DNA of 64,000 nt, taken from Neptuniibacter sp. UBA6509 (GTDB lineage Bacteria; Pseudomonadota; Gammaproteobacteria; Pseudomonadales; Balneatricaceae). The stretch covers positions 1 through 64,000 of the forward strand of contig DJLT01000120.1 of assembly GCA_002435145.1 (NCBI GenBank), in the 5' to 3' direction. Both the position numbers and the translations under genes were made by a program. Below are positions 55,735 through 64,000 of the stretch, piece after piece (the stretch's first letter is position 1; every line of letters starts with the position of its first letter). Below the pieces are notes generated by a model. That model was not told the DNA's origin, searched no databases, and saw only the letters and a program-made list of their open reading frames with translations.

Positions 55735-56910
55735 ATGGCATTGGCAGATCGTTGGCTGCTACCGGAAGGTGTACAAGAGCTTCTTCCTTCGCAAGCCCGT
55801 CGCGTTGAAATTTTACGTAGGCGTCTACTGGATCTGTATGATCGCTGGGGTTACGAGTTAGTAATGCCTCCGTTGTTTGAGCATCTTGAATCCCTGCTTA
55901 CGGGCGTTGGTAGTGATTTGGAGTTGAATACGGTCAAAGCTACTGATCAATTAAGTGGGCATATGATTGGTATTCGTGCTGATATTACGCCGCAGGTTGC
56001 TCGTATTGATGCGCATCGTCTTCGAGAAGAGGGTGTAACGCGTTTATGTTATGCGGGCCCTGTTGTGCATGCATTGCCAGCTCAGCCTTTAGCTTCACGT
56101 AACCCTTTGCAGGTTGGTGCTGAGTTATTTGGTCATTCTGGCGTTGAAAGTGATGTGGAAGTCATCTCCTTGATGGTTGAAACCATGCAGGCGGTAGGTG
56201 TTGATCAAGAGTTTAGTATTGATCTTGGGCATGTGGGTGTTTTCACCGGTTTGATGCAGGTTGCAGAATTAACTGTTGAGCAGAAAGATCAGTATTTAGA
56301 TATTTTAAGTCGTAAGGCTTTGCCTGAGTTAGAGTTATTTATTTCTAGCTTGGATGTTGATGCTGCTATTGGTCAGTGCCTTCGTGAATTACCTCGTCTT
56401 AATGGCGGAGTGGAAGTTCTGGATAGGGCCCGTGCTTTGTTTGCCGAGGCTCCTCAGCAGGTGATGGATGCGATTGATTATTTGCAGACGTTAACTAATT
56501 CAATTGCCTTAAGATTTCCTGAATTGGATCAGTATTTCGATCTGAGTGAGTTGCGTGGATATAACTACCATACCGGAGTGGTATTTGCGGCTTACACGCC
56601 ATCATTTGGTCAAGCAATAGCCAAGGGTGGTCGTTATGATGAAATAGGTCGCGATTTTGGGCGCGCGCGTCCTGCGACTGGTTTTAGTGCAGATTTAAAC
56701 ATATTGGTAGGGCTTTCTTCTGAAAACACTGCCAGTGTGGGTAAAGTTTTAGCTCCATCGGAGGATGATGCAGCGCTTTTGACTAAGGTTAAGCAGCTGC
56801 GCTCGGATGGTGTTAGCGTGGTTTATGCGTTATCCGGTGTTGAGCCGGCAGAAAAGTGCACCGCTCAATTGGTGCGGTGTAATGGTGAATGGGTCGTTTC
56901 CGACCTGTAA
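55735..56910 (+). CDS. hisZ: ATP phosphoribosyltransferase regulatory subunit HisZ
   Basis: HisZ is a HisRS-like protein without a tRNA-binding domain that activates the short form of HisG in histidine synthesis. The 391-residue product begins MALADRWLLPEGVQELLP and has the class II synthetase core (GVGSDLELNTVKATDQLSG, IRADITPQVARI), and a late GYNYHTGVVF and GGRYDEIG. I place the start at ATG 55735 behind GGAG. hisG itself is not in the window; purA follows after 39 bp. Confidence 0.95.
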   Translation: MALADRWLLPEGVQELLPSQARRVEILRRRLLDLYDRWGYELVMPPLFEHLESLLTGVGSDLELNTVKATDQLSGHMIGIRADITPQVARIDAHRLREEGVTRLCYAGPVVHALPAQPLASRNPLQVGAELFGHSGVESDVEVISLMVETMQAVGVDQEFSIDLGHVGVFTGLMQVAELTVEQKDQYLDILSRKALPELELFISSLDVDAAIGQCLRELPRLNGGVEVLDRARALFAEAPQQVMDAIDYLQTLTNSIALRFPELDQYFDLSELRGYNYHTGVVFAAYTPSFGQAIAKGGRYDEIGRDFGRARPATGFSADLNILVGLSSENTASVGKVLAPSEDDAALLTKVKQLRSDGVSVVYALSGVEPAEKCTAQLVRCNGEWVVSDL

Positions 56911-56943
56911 CTTGTAATAAATTTATTAAGTAATCTCAAGTAG

Positions 56944-58245
<1,302 letters not shown>

Positions 58246-58261
58246 GCAAGGGTAGGCGCAA

Positions 58262-58289
58262 AAAAAAACCGGCAATTGCCGGTTTTTTT
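58262..58289. terminator. Terminator of purA (perfect palindrome)
   Basis: A perfect 28-bp palindrome with ACCGGC/GCCGGT stem arms, flanked by seven A and seven T residues, lies 16 bp after the purA stop and can act on both strands. Confidence 0.92.
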
Positions 58290-58395
58290 GTATCTAGAAT
58301 TTGGTGTTAGTTGTAGATGCTTACGGGGTTGCTCTATCACGGGTGGGAGTGGTGATTTTGTTTGGCGGTTCTTGCGCAGGGTTAAAAATGATATA

Positions 58396-58423
58396 AAAAA
58401 AACCGGCATAGGCCGGTTTTTTT
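58396..58423. terminator. Terminator of suhB, near-twin of the purA terminator
   Basis: A 12-bp stem (seven A plus CCGGC with GCCGG plus seven T) and an ATAG loop lie 16 bp beyond the minus-strand suhB stop. It works on both strands and shares the CCGGC core with the one at 58262. Confidence 0.92.
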
Positions 58424-58438
58424 ATACTAAAAGAATGC

Positions 58439-59251
58439 TTATTTAAGTTCGCTAGGAAGTGATGTTTGTAGCGCTTTGATAAGTGCTTTAAACATCTTAG
58501 GGTTGCCTACAATGAGATTGCCGTTTTTACGGAACTCGTTGCTGCCTTTGAAGTCACCGGCAAGGCCGCCAGCTTCTTGGACAAGTAGCAGTCCAGCTTC
58601 AATCTCCCAGAAGTTTAGTCCGATCTGGTAATACCCATCAATTCGACCTGCCGCAATATAGGCTAGATTTAGTGCTGGTGAGCCACCATTATAGATCGTG
58701 CCGCCGGTCGTAGTAATGTCGCGGAAGATCTCTAAATATGTGTCTAGGTGGTCTTTGTCGCTTGAGCGATTGAAAAAACCTGTGCCAATTAGGGCGCCTT
58801 CAACTGATTTTTGGTTGCTTACGCGTAGGCGTTTACCATTTAGCTGAGCGCCATGGCCGCGGCTAGCTGTGAATTCCTCACCTGTGATTGGGTTAAGGAT
58901 AAGCGCATGTTCAAGACGGTTGTTCTGCTGTCCGGCAAGGCAGAAAGCAAAAGCAGGTAGACCGCTAGAGAAGTTGGAAATGCTGTCAATTGGGTTGATG
59001 TTCCAGCTGAACTCAGGACCTTCACCTATGGGTGCGTGTTCCCCAGTGTATTCACCGACAACTTTATGGCTTGGGTAGGCTTTGTGAATTGCCTGCACAA
59101 TGCTAAGTTCGGCTTTTTTGCACGTGTCGCTAATAAGTTTAGCTACGTCGGCTTGCTCTGACTTGATAAGATCTAAGCGTTCGACTGCGCGTGTAATTTG
59201 TTCGCCTGCAACGCGAGCAGCGCGCAGAGCAATGTTAACCATGGGTTGCAT
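58439..59251 (-). CDS. suhB: SuhB-type inositol-monophosphatase homologue with degenerate active site
   Basis: The 270-residue protein aligns end to end with SuhB of Pseudomonas and E. coli (MQPMVNIALRAARVAGE at the start, LEHALILNPITGEEFTASRG in the middle). In E. coli SuhB is a phosphatase and also a NusA-dependent partner in rRNA antitermination. Here the metal sites are changed: the EE-S/G motif reads GEYTG (Tyr68), DPLDGTTNF reads NPIDSISNF (Asn86, Ser90, Ile91; Asp89 kept) and the WD motif reads WE (Glu216). The Asp of VTxxD is Cys44 (ISDTC). Phosphatase activity is doubtful, so the transcription role is the likelier one. It is divergent from trmJ, as usual. Confidence 0.93.
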   Translation of the reverse strand: MQPMVNIALRAARVAGEQITRAVERLDLIKSEQADVAKLISDTCKKAELSIVQAIHKAYPSHKVVGEYTGEHAPIGEGPEFSWNINPIDSISNFSSGLPAFAFCLAGQQNNRLEHALILNPITGEEFTASRGHGAQLNGKRLRVSNQKSVEGALIGTGFFNRSSDKDHLDTYLEIFRDITTTGGTIYNGGSPALNLAYIAAGRIDGYYQIGLNFWEIEAGLLLVQEAGGLAGDFKGSNEFRKNGNLIVGNPKMFKALIKALQTSLPSELK

Positions 59252-59420
59252 CTGATGAGGACCTGAAGACTGAACAAAATTGAAGCGGCTATTATACCTG
59301 AGGATAAGGGAGTCTGTGAATAAAAGCTTGAGCTAAGTCTTCGAAATGATGCTGATCTTGCTGAATTGATGCCTATAGGTTGGTAAAATGCGTCTCTTTT
59401 TGCTTTCTAGGGCCTGTTTG

Positions 59421-60164
59421 ATGTCAGTTAATGTTCGTATCGTGTTGGTTAATACAACCCATCCTGGAAATATTGGGGGGGTTGCGAGAGCCATGAAAAA
59501 TATGAAATTTGAATCGCTGTATTTGGTTGCCCCGAAAAAGTTTCCTCATGCTAATGCTGATGCTAGAGCTGCGGGTGCTACGGATCTGCTGGAGAGTGCG
59601 GTAGTTCATGATACGTTGGAGGAGGCTATCGCGGATTGTCATCTGGTTGTTGGGACAAGTGCTAGAGGTCGACATATTCCGTGGCCTGTTGTTGATCCGC
59701 GAGAGTTGGCATCGATTGTTTCGCCTATTGATGAGGAAAAGAAAATAGCGGTTGTCTTTGGTCGTGAAGATAGGGGGCTTACAAATGAAGAGCTTCACTT
59801 GTGTCATTATCATGTCCATATTCCTTCAAATGAGTCATTTAGTTCTTTGAATTTGGCTGCAGCTGTACAAGTTATTACTTATGAGTTGCGTATGTCGTCT
59901 TTGTATTCTGATCAGAATGAGGAGCATAAGCCTCAGTGGGGGACTAATTGGGATATCGATATGGCGAGTAGCGCCGATTTGGAGAGGTTGTTCGATCATA
60001 TGGAGCAGACGTTAGTCGATATTGATTTTCTTGACCCAGAGAACCCTCGTCAGTTGATGCCTCGGTTACGCCGCTTATATCTTAGGTCTTTCCCTGACAA
60101 GGTTGAGGTGAGTGTTTTGAGGGGTATTTTAACTGCAACGCAAAAACAGTTGAAAAAGTCATAA
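59421..60164 (+). CDS. trmJ: tRNA (cytidine/uridine-32-2'-O) methyltransferase TrmJ
   Basis: TrmJ is a SPOUT methyltransferase that 2'-O-methylates position 32 of tRNAs with SAM. The 247-residue product begins MSVNVRIVLVNTTHPGNIGGVARAMKNM, and the trefoil-knot SAM site is at VFGREDRGLTNEEL, HVHIPSNESFSSLNLAAAVQV. I start at ATG 59421, with AGGG upstream, rather than 59388. It lies between suhB and iscR, the gammaproteobacterial order, although the cysE often found next to it is absent. Confidence 0.93.
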   Translation: MSVNVRIVLVNTTHPGNIGGVARAMKNMKFESLYLVAPKKFPHANADARAAGATDLLESAVVHDTLEEAIADCHLVVGTSARGRHIPWPVVDPRELASIVSPIDEEKKIAVVFGREDRGLTNEELHLCHYHVHIPSNESFSSLNLAAAVQVITYELRMSSLYSDQNEEHKPQWGTNWDIDMASSADLERLFDHMEQTLVDIDFLDPENPRQLMPRLRRLYLRSFPDKVEVSVLRGILTATQKQLKKS

Positions 60165-60219
60165 CGCGCGTGGGGTTATAGGTAATTCATGATAGAATTC
60201 GCCGATGTTATGAATAAAG

Positions 60220-60238
60220 ACCAACTATAATAGTTGGT
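60220..60238. repeat. 19-bp perfect palindrome upstream of iscR
   Basis: ACCAACTAT and its complement ATAGTTGGT are separated by one base. It lies four bases upstream of the IscR type 1 box and does not match the IscR type 1 consensus. It could be a second operator, or part of the trmJ end. Confidence 0.6.
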
Positions 60239-60241
60239 TAT

Positions 60242-60266
60242 TTAGTTGACCTTTTTAGTCGGGTAT
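60242..60266 (+). promoter_or_regulatory. IscR type 1 site overlapping the iscR promoter
   Basis: The 25-bp stretch matches the type 1 IscR consensus ATASYYGACTRWWWYAGTCRRSTAT at 22 of 25 positions (by my alignment). It overlaps a -35 hexamer TTGACC at 60246-60251, and the -10 hexamer CATAAT at 60269-60274 is 17 bp further. [2Fe-2S]-IscR bound here would repress the isc operon, the known E. coli arrangement. Confidence 0.85.
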
Positions 60267-60309
60267 TGCATAATGCTTGCAAATGCTAACGCGCATCAAG
60301 GTGAGAATT

Positions 60310-60807
60310 ATGCGACTGACAACAAAAGGACGGTATGCCGTAACAGCTATGCTTGACCTGGCTTTACATGAAGGGCGAGGTCCTATTAGTTTGGCTGATA
60401 TTTCGGAAAGGCAGGGTATTTCTTTGTCTTACCTAGAGCAGTTATTTGCTAAATTACGTAGAAATGAATTGGTGCGTAGTGTTAGAGGTCCAGGCGGTGG
60501 ATATCAATTGAACCGTGAGCAGGCTGGCATCAATGTTGCTGAAGTAATCGATGCGGTTAATGAGTCGGTTGATGCTACTGGGTGTCAACATAAAGGTGAC
60601 TGTCAGGGCGGGGATATCTGCCTTACTCATCATTTGTGGTGCGACTTAAGCGAACAAATTCATAGTTTTTTAAAAGGCATATCTCTAGCCGATCTGGTAG
60701 CTAGGAGAGATGTGCAGGAAATTTCAGATCGTCAGGATCGAATTAACGTAGATCAGTTCTTGGCGAGATCAGATACGATGGCGCTTTCTGATAAAGCAGC
60801 TATATAA
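60310..60807 (+). CDS. iscR: Fe-S cluster regulator IscR
   Basis: IscR is an Rrf2-family repressor that senses the cell's Fe-S supply with its own [2Fe-2S] cluster. The 165-residue protein starts [18 protein letters not shown] with its winged-helix DNA-binding half, and the cluster ligands are the three cysteines in CQHKGDC and DICLTHHLW, with the His of THHLW as the fourth. I start at ATG 60310, behind GTGAGAA, rather than 60277. iscS follows after 18 bp. Confidence 0.97.
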   Translation: MRLTTKGRYAVTAMLDLALHEGRGPISLADISERQGISLSYLEQLFAKLRRNELVRSVRGPGGGYQLNREQAGINVAEVIDAVNESVDATGCQHKGDCQGGDICLTHHLWCDLSEQIHSFLKGISLADLVARRDVQEISDRQDRINVDQFLARSDTMALSDKAAI

Positions 60808-60825
60808 GTACGTCGGAGATAATAA

Positions 60826-62040
60826 ATGAAAACACCTATTTATCTGGATTATTCAGCTACTACCCCTTCTGACCAGCGTGTTGCGCAGAAAATGGCCGAT
60901 TGTCTAACGATGGATGGAAATTTTGGTAACCCAGCTTCCCGTTCACATATGTATGGCTGGAAAGCTGAGGAAGCGGTTGAGGTTGCTCGACGTCAGATGG
61001 CTGATTTGATTGGTGCTGACCCGCGAGAAATTGTTTGGACTTCAGGCGCTACAGAATCAGATAACTTGGCTGTAAAAGGTGCTGCGCATTTCTATCAGAA
61101 GAAAGGTAAGCACATTATTACATCTAAGATTGAGCATAAAGCAGTGCTTGATCCTTGCCGTCAATTAGAGCGTGAAGGTTTTGAAGTTACGTATCTAACA
61201 CCAAATTCCGATGGTCTTATAGAGCCGCAAGCTGTTGCTGAAGCTATCCGTGAAGATACGATTGTTGTTTCATTAATGCATGTGAATAACGAAATTGGCA
61301 CGATTACTGATATTGAAGCTATCGGTGAGATTACTCGTTCCAAAGGCATTATCTTCCATGTGGATGCTGCGCAAAGCGCCGGTAAAATTGATATTGATGT
61401 AAGTAAAACTAAAGTTGATCTTATGTCTTTTTCAGCGCATAAAATGTATGGGCCAAAAGGTATTGGTGCTTTGTTTGTGCGTCGTAAGCCGCGTGTACGT
61501 TTAGAAGCGCAAATTCATGGTGGTGGTCACGAGCGTGGTATGCGTTCAGGAACTTTGGCGACACATCAAATCGTAGGTATGGGTGAAGCCGCCCGTATTT
61601 GTAAGGAAGAGCTAGCTTCCGATACGAAGGCAATTATTGCTTTGCGTGACCGCTTCTTAGCCGGTATTGATGGTATGGAAGAGGTTTACCTTAACGGCTC
61701 TAAAGAACAGCGTATTCCGGGTAACTTGAATATTAGCTTTGCTTTTGTTGAGGGTGAATCTTTGCTGATGTCTCTGAAGGATTTGGCAGTTTCTTCTGGT
61801 TCGGCGTGCACATCAGCAAGCTTAGAGCCTTCTTATGTGCTTCGTGCGTTAGGTTTGAATGATGAGTTGGCTCATAGTTCTATTCGTTTCTCTTTTGGTC
61901 GTTTCACGACCGAAGAAGAAGTTGACTATGCGGTGGCGCAAATTGCAGATGCAGTAGGCAAATTACGTGAGCTTTCACCGTTATGGGATATGTTTCAAGA
62001 CGGTGTTGATCTGAGCAAAGTTGAATGGGTTCATCACTAA
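60826..62040 (+). CDS. iscS: Cysteine desulfurase IscS
   Basis: IscS takes sulfur from cysteine with PLP and hands it to IscU, and to tRNA and other sulfur acceptors. The 404-residue protein has the PLP lysine in [12 protein letters not shown] and the sulfur-carrying Cys in [16 protein letters not shown] near residue 328. The start [14 protein letters not shown] is typical. It is second in the isc operon; iscU starts 30 bp after its stop with a GGAGG site. Confidence 0.98.
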   Translation: MKTPIYLDYSATTPSDQRVAQKMADCLTMDGNFGNPASRSHMYGWKAEEAVEVARRQMADLIGADPREIVWTSGATESDNLAVKGAAHFYQKKGKHIITSKIEHKAVLDPCRQLEREGFEVTYLTPNSDGLIEPQAVAEAIREDTIVVSLMHVNNEIGTITDIEAIGEITRSKGIIFHVDAAQSAGKIDIDVSKTKVDLMSFSAHKMYGPKGIGALFVRRKPRVRLEAQIHGGGHERGMRSGTLATHQIVGMGEAARICKEELASDTKAIIALRDRFLAGIDGMEEVYLNGSKEQRIPGNLNISFAFVEGESLLMSLKDLAVSSGSACTSASLEPSYVLRALGLNDELAHSSIRFSFGRFTTEEEVDYAVAQIADAVGKLRELSPLWDMFQDGVDLSKVEWVHH

Positions 62041-62069
62041 TTCAACAGTGAAAGTTTTTGGAGGTCGTC

Positions 62070-62453
62070 ATGGCTTATAGTGAGAAAGTTATTGATCATT
62101 ACGAGAACCCTCGTAATGTTGGCAAGATGAATGATAAAGATGAGAATGTTGGTACGGGTATGGTTGGAGCACCTGCCTGTGGCGATGTTATGCGCTTACA
62201 GATTAAAGTAAGTGATAAAGGTATCATTGAAGACGCAAAGTTTAAGACCTACGGTTGTGGTTCGGCTATTGCCTCAAGTTCTTTGATTACCGAATGGGTA
62301 AAAGGCATGTCTCTGGACGAGGCTTCTGAGCTCAAAAATACAACAATCGCTGAAGAATTAGCGTTGCCGCCAGTGAAAATTCACTGCTCAGTTCTAGCTG
62401 AAGATGCAATCAAAGCAGCAGTTGCTGATTATAAAGAGAAGCAGGATAAATAA
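62070..62453 (+). CDS. iscU: Fe-S cluster scaffold IscU
   Basis: IscU is the scaffold on which [2Fe-2S] clusters form. The 127-residue protein has the three ligand cysteines in GAPACGDVM, TYGCGSAIASS and IHCSVLAEDAI, and the LPPVK motif that HscA binds. The start is ATG 62070, five bases after GGAGG, not 62058. It lies between iscS and iscA. Confidence 0.98.
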   Translation: MAYSEKVIDHYENPRNVGKMNDKDENVGTGMVGAPACGDVMRLQIKVSDKGIIEDAKFKTYGCGSAIASSSLITEWVKGMSLDEASELKNTTIAEELALPPVKIHCSVLAEDAIKAAVADYKEKQDK

Positions 62454-62486
62454 CCTTACAGTTATTTACCGGGAGAGATTGGCGTT

Positions 62487-62813
62487 ATGGCAATTACCAT
62501 GACTGATGCGGCAGCGGATCATGTTGCTCGCTATATAGAAAAACGTGGCTATGGTGCTGGTATTCGCTTAGGTGTTCGCACCTCAGGCTGTTCAGGTATG
62601 GCTTATGTTCTGGAATTTGTTGATGAGGTTGAGCAAGAAGATCAAATCTTCAAAGGGCCCCAGGACGTTCAGATCGTAATAGATCCGAAAAGTCTATTGT
62701 ATCTAGATGGTACAGAGCTGGATTTTGTTAAAGAGGGGCTTAATGAGGGGTTTAAATTTAATAACCCTAATGTCTCTAACGAATGCGGTTGTGGTGAAAG
62801 CTTTAACGTCTAA
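62487..62813 (+). CDS. iscA: A-type Fe-S carrier IscA
   Basis: IscA is an A-type carrier that helps build and transfer [4Fe-4S] clusters. The 108-residue product has the cluster-binding cysteines in [14 protein letters not shown] and the C-terminal CGCGESFNV. It lies 33 bp after iscU and 14 bp before hscB. Confidence 0.97.
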   Translation: MAITMTDAAADHVARYIEKRGYGAGIRLGVRTSGCSGMAYVLEFVDEVEQEDQIFKGPQDVQIVIDPKSLLYLDGTELDFVKEGLNEGFKFNNPNVSNECGCGESFNV

Positions 62814-62827
62814 ATGTTCTCGGCAGA

Positions 62828-63358
62828 ATGATGGATATCAATAAGAATTTTTTTGAATTTATCGGTCTGCCGATATCTTTTTATATCGATCAGTCAGAAC
62901 TGGCTGATCGTTCTCTTGATCTACAAAAAACACTTCATCCTGATCGCTATGCGCACCTTTCTGAGCGTGAGCAGCGCTTGTCTGTGCAGTATATGTCTTA
63001 TCTTAATGAAGGCGTCGCTACTTTGAGATCGCCTTTGTTAAGGGCGCAATACTTATTGTTGTTGCAGGGTATAGACACAACTAGTGAATCTTCCACTCCG
63101 ATTGATCCAATGTTTTTAATGCAGCAGATGGAATTGAGGGAGTGTCTTGAAGAGGTTCCTGATCAAGATGATCCATTTGAGGCTCTTGAGTCTTTGCTTG
63201 CTGAAGTAATGTCTATGCTTGAGGCGTTACGGAATAAATTTGCACAGGATTATCAGTCAGAGGCGTTTGCCGCTGCGACTGAAACTGTGCGTAAAATGCA
63301 ATTTTTAGAAAAGCTAGTCGTCGAGATTGAGCGTCTCGAAGATAAGCTGGACGGTTAA
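62828..63358 (+). CDS. hscB: Fe-S co-chaperone HscB
   Basis: HscB is the J-protein that brings IscU to HscA. The 176-residue product has the J-domain HPD motif in LHPDRYAHLSEREQ and a C-terminal three-helix bundle (MFLMQQMELRECLEEV). It opens MMDINKNFFEFIGLP; ATG 62831 is an equal start option. hscA follows nine bases later. Confidence 0.95.
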   Translation: MMDINKNFFEFIGLPISFYIDQSELADRSLDLQKTLHPDRYAHLSEREQRLSVQYMSYLNEGVATLRSPLLRAQYLLLLQGIDTTSESSTPIDPMFLMQQMELRECLEEVPDQDDPFEALESLLAEVMSMLEALRNKFAQDYQSEAFAAATETVRKMQFLEKLVVEIERLEDKLDG

Positions 63359-63367
63359 AGCAATTAT

Positions 63368-64000
63368 ATGGCGCTATTACAGATAGCAGAACCGGGGCAA
63401 AGTGAGGCTCCGCATCAGCATAAGTTAGCAGTCGGTATTGATTTAGGAACTACCAATTCTTTAGTCGCTTCAGTAAAAAGTGGCGAAGCGGTGACGATGC
63501 CTGATGTTGAAGGTGAGCATTTATTGCCTTCTGTTGTTCGTTACATGCCGTGCGGAAATTTTCTTGTCGGGCGTGAAGCGCGTACTTTTGCTGCATCTGA
63601 TCCCGATAATACAATTATCTCCGTTAAACGGTTAATGGGGCGCGGAATTAGTGACCTGAAAACTTTAGGTGATGAGGCCCCTTATCAGTTTGAAGCAAAT
63701 GATGGTGGTATGCCGTTCATTAAAACTTCAGCGGGAAGCAAAAGTCCGGTGCAAGTTTCGGCCGATATCTTAGGGGCTTTAGTCGCAAGAGCTGAAGAGG
63801 TATTGGGTGGTGAATTAGTAGGTGCTGTGATTACTGTTCCAGCCTATTTTGATGATGCTCAGCGTCAGGCGACAAAAGATGCTGCCAAGCTGGCAAATAT
63901 TAATGTTTTGCGTTTGCTAAATGAGCCTACTGCTGCGGCTGTTGCTTATGGTCTTGATCAGGGTAAAGAGGGTGTTGTCGCTGTCTATGATCTTGGTGGC
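63368..64000 (+). CDS. hscA: Fe-S chaperone HscA (partial, runs off right edge)
   Basis: Only the first 211 codons are in the window and the frame is open to the edge. HscA is the Hsp70 that releases clusters from IscU. The visible part is the nucleotide-binding domain start: [13 protein letters not shown], the mid-region [15 protein letters not shown] and [14 protein letters not shown], and VYDLGG at the very edge. The N-terminal extension [12 protein letters not shown] is typical of HscA. Confidence 0.96.
   Translation, partial: MALLQIAEPGQSEAPHQHKLAVGIDLGTTNSLVASVKSGEAVTMPDVEGEHLLPSVVRYMPCGNFLVGREARTFAASDPDNTIISVKRLMGRGISDLKTLGDEAPYQFEANDGGMPFIKTSAGSKSPVQVSADILGALVARAEEVLGGELVGAVITVPAYFDDAQRQATKDAAKLANINVLRLLNEPTAAAVAYGLDQGKEGVVAVYDLGG

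Overview
The window looks like chromosome of a mesophilic, probably marine gammaproteobacterium of the Oceanospirillales type (relatives of Neptunomonas, Amphritea or Marinomonas). The reasons are the gene order amiB-mutL-miaA-hfq-hflX-hflK-hflC-yjeT-hisZ-purA, the suhB/trmJ/iscR-iscSUA-hscBA block, pepA-holC-valS facing lptF-lptG, a NhaD sodium/proton antiporter, and a base composition that by eye is in the mid-40s percent G+C. Genus level is inference. No tRNA, rRNA, insertion sequence, prophage or CRISPR array was recognised.

Layout. 1-1.8 kb: bioA and a hotdog thioesterase on the minus strand. 2.1-4.9 kb: a four-gene hvfA-hvfB-hvfC-DoxX locus for a cysteine-rich ribosomal peptide, probably a copper-binding metallophore made by an MNIO (DUF692) enzyme. 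5.2-10.3 kb: pepA, holC, valS on the minus strand. 10.5-12.8 kb: the LPS exporter genes lptF and lptG. 12.8-13.8 kb: an AT-rich lipoprotein and a small orphan ORF. 13.8-16.6 kb: RDD protein, YeeE/YedE transporter and Sel1-repeat protein. 17-22 kb: two cyclic-di-GMP genes, one with four CBS and four PAS domains before GGDEF-EAL. 22-29 kb: creD and creBC on the minus strand, split by plus-strand cysI, DUF934 and an EamA transporter. 29-32 kb: gloA, phasin, fldB, nhaD. 32.3-35 kb: prfB and lysS. 35-42 kb: ung, a diguanylate cyclase, ygfZ, psd with a rhodanese, and an HDOD protein. 42-45 kb: rsgA, orn, queG. 45.2-58.2 kb: nnr-tsaE-amiB-mutL-miaA-hfq-hflX-hflKC-yjeT-hisZ-purA. 58.4-64 kb: suhB, trmJ and the isc iron-sulfur operon, running off the right edge inside hscA.

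Most of the window is conserved housekeeping. The parts that deserve attention are: the hvf RiPP locus, with ten EGKCG motifs encoded by a 51-bp tandem repeat and a hairpin separating the precursor gene from its maturation genes; a SuhB whose metal-binding and catalytic positions are largely replaced, which suggests a pseudoenzyme kept for its transcription-factor role; a prfB that lacks the usual programmed frameshift; and an iscR promoter overlapped by a near-consensus IscR type 1 site.

Genes that work together here include iscRSUA-hscBA (Fe-S assembly), which would supply clusters for CysI and QueG and for YgfZ-linked repair; lptF/lptG (LPS export); hflK/hflC (FtsH control); nnr/tsaE/miaA/trmJ/queG (metabolite repair and tRNA modification); and creBC with creD (one regulon split across the region).
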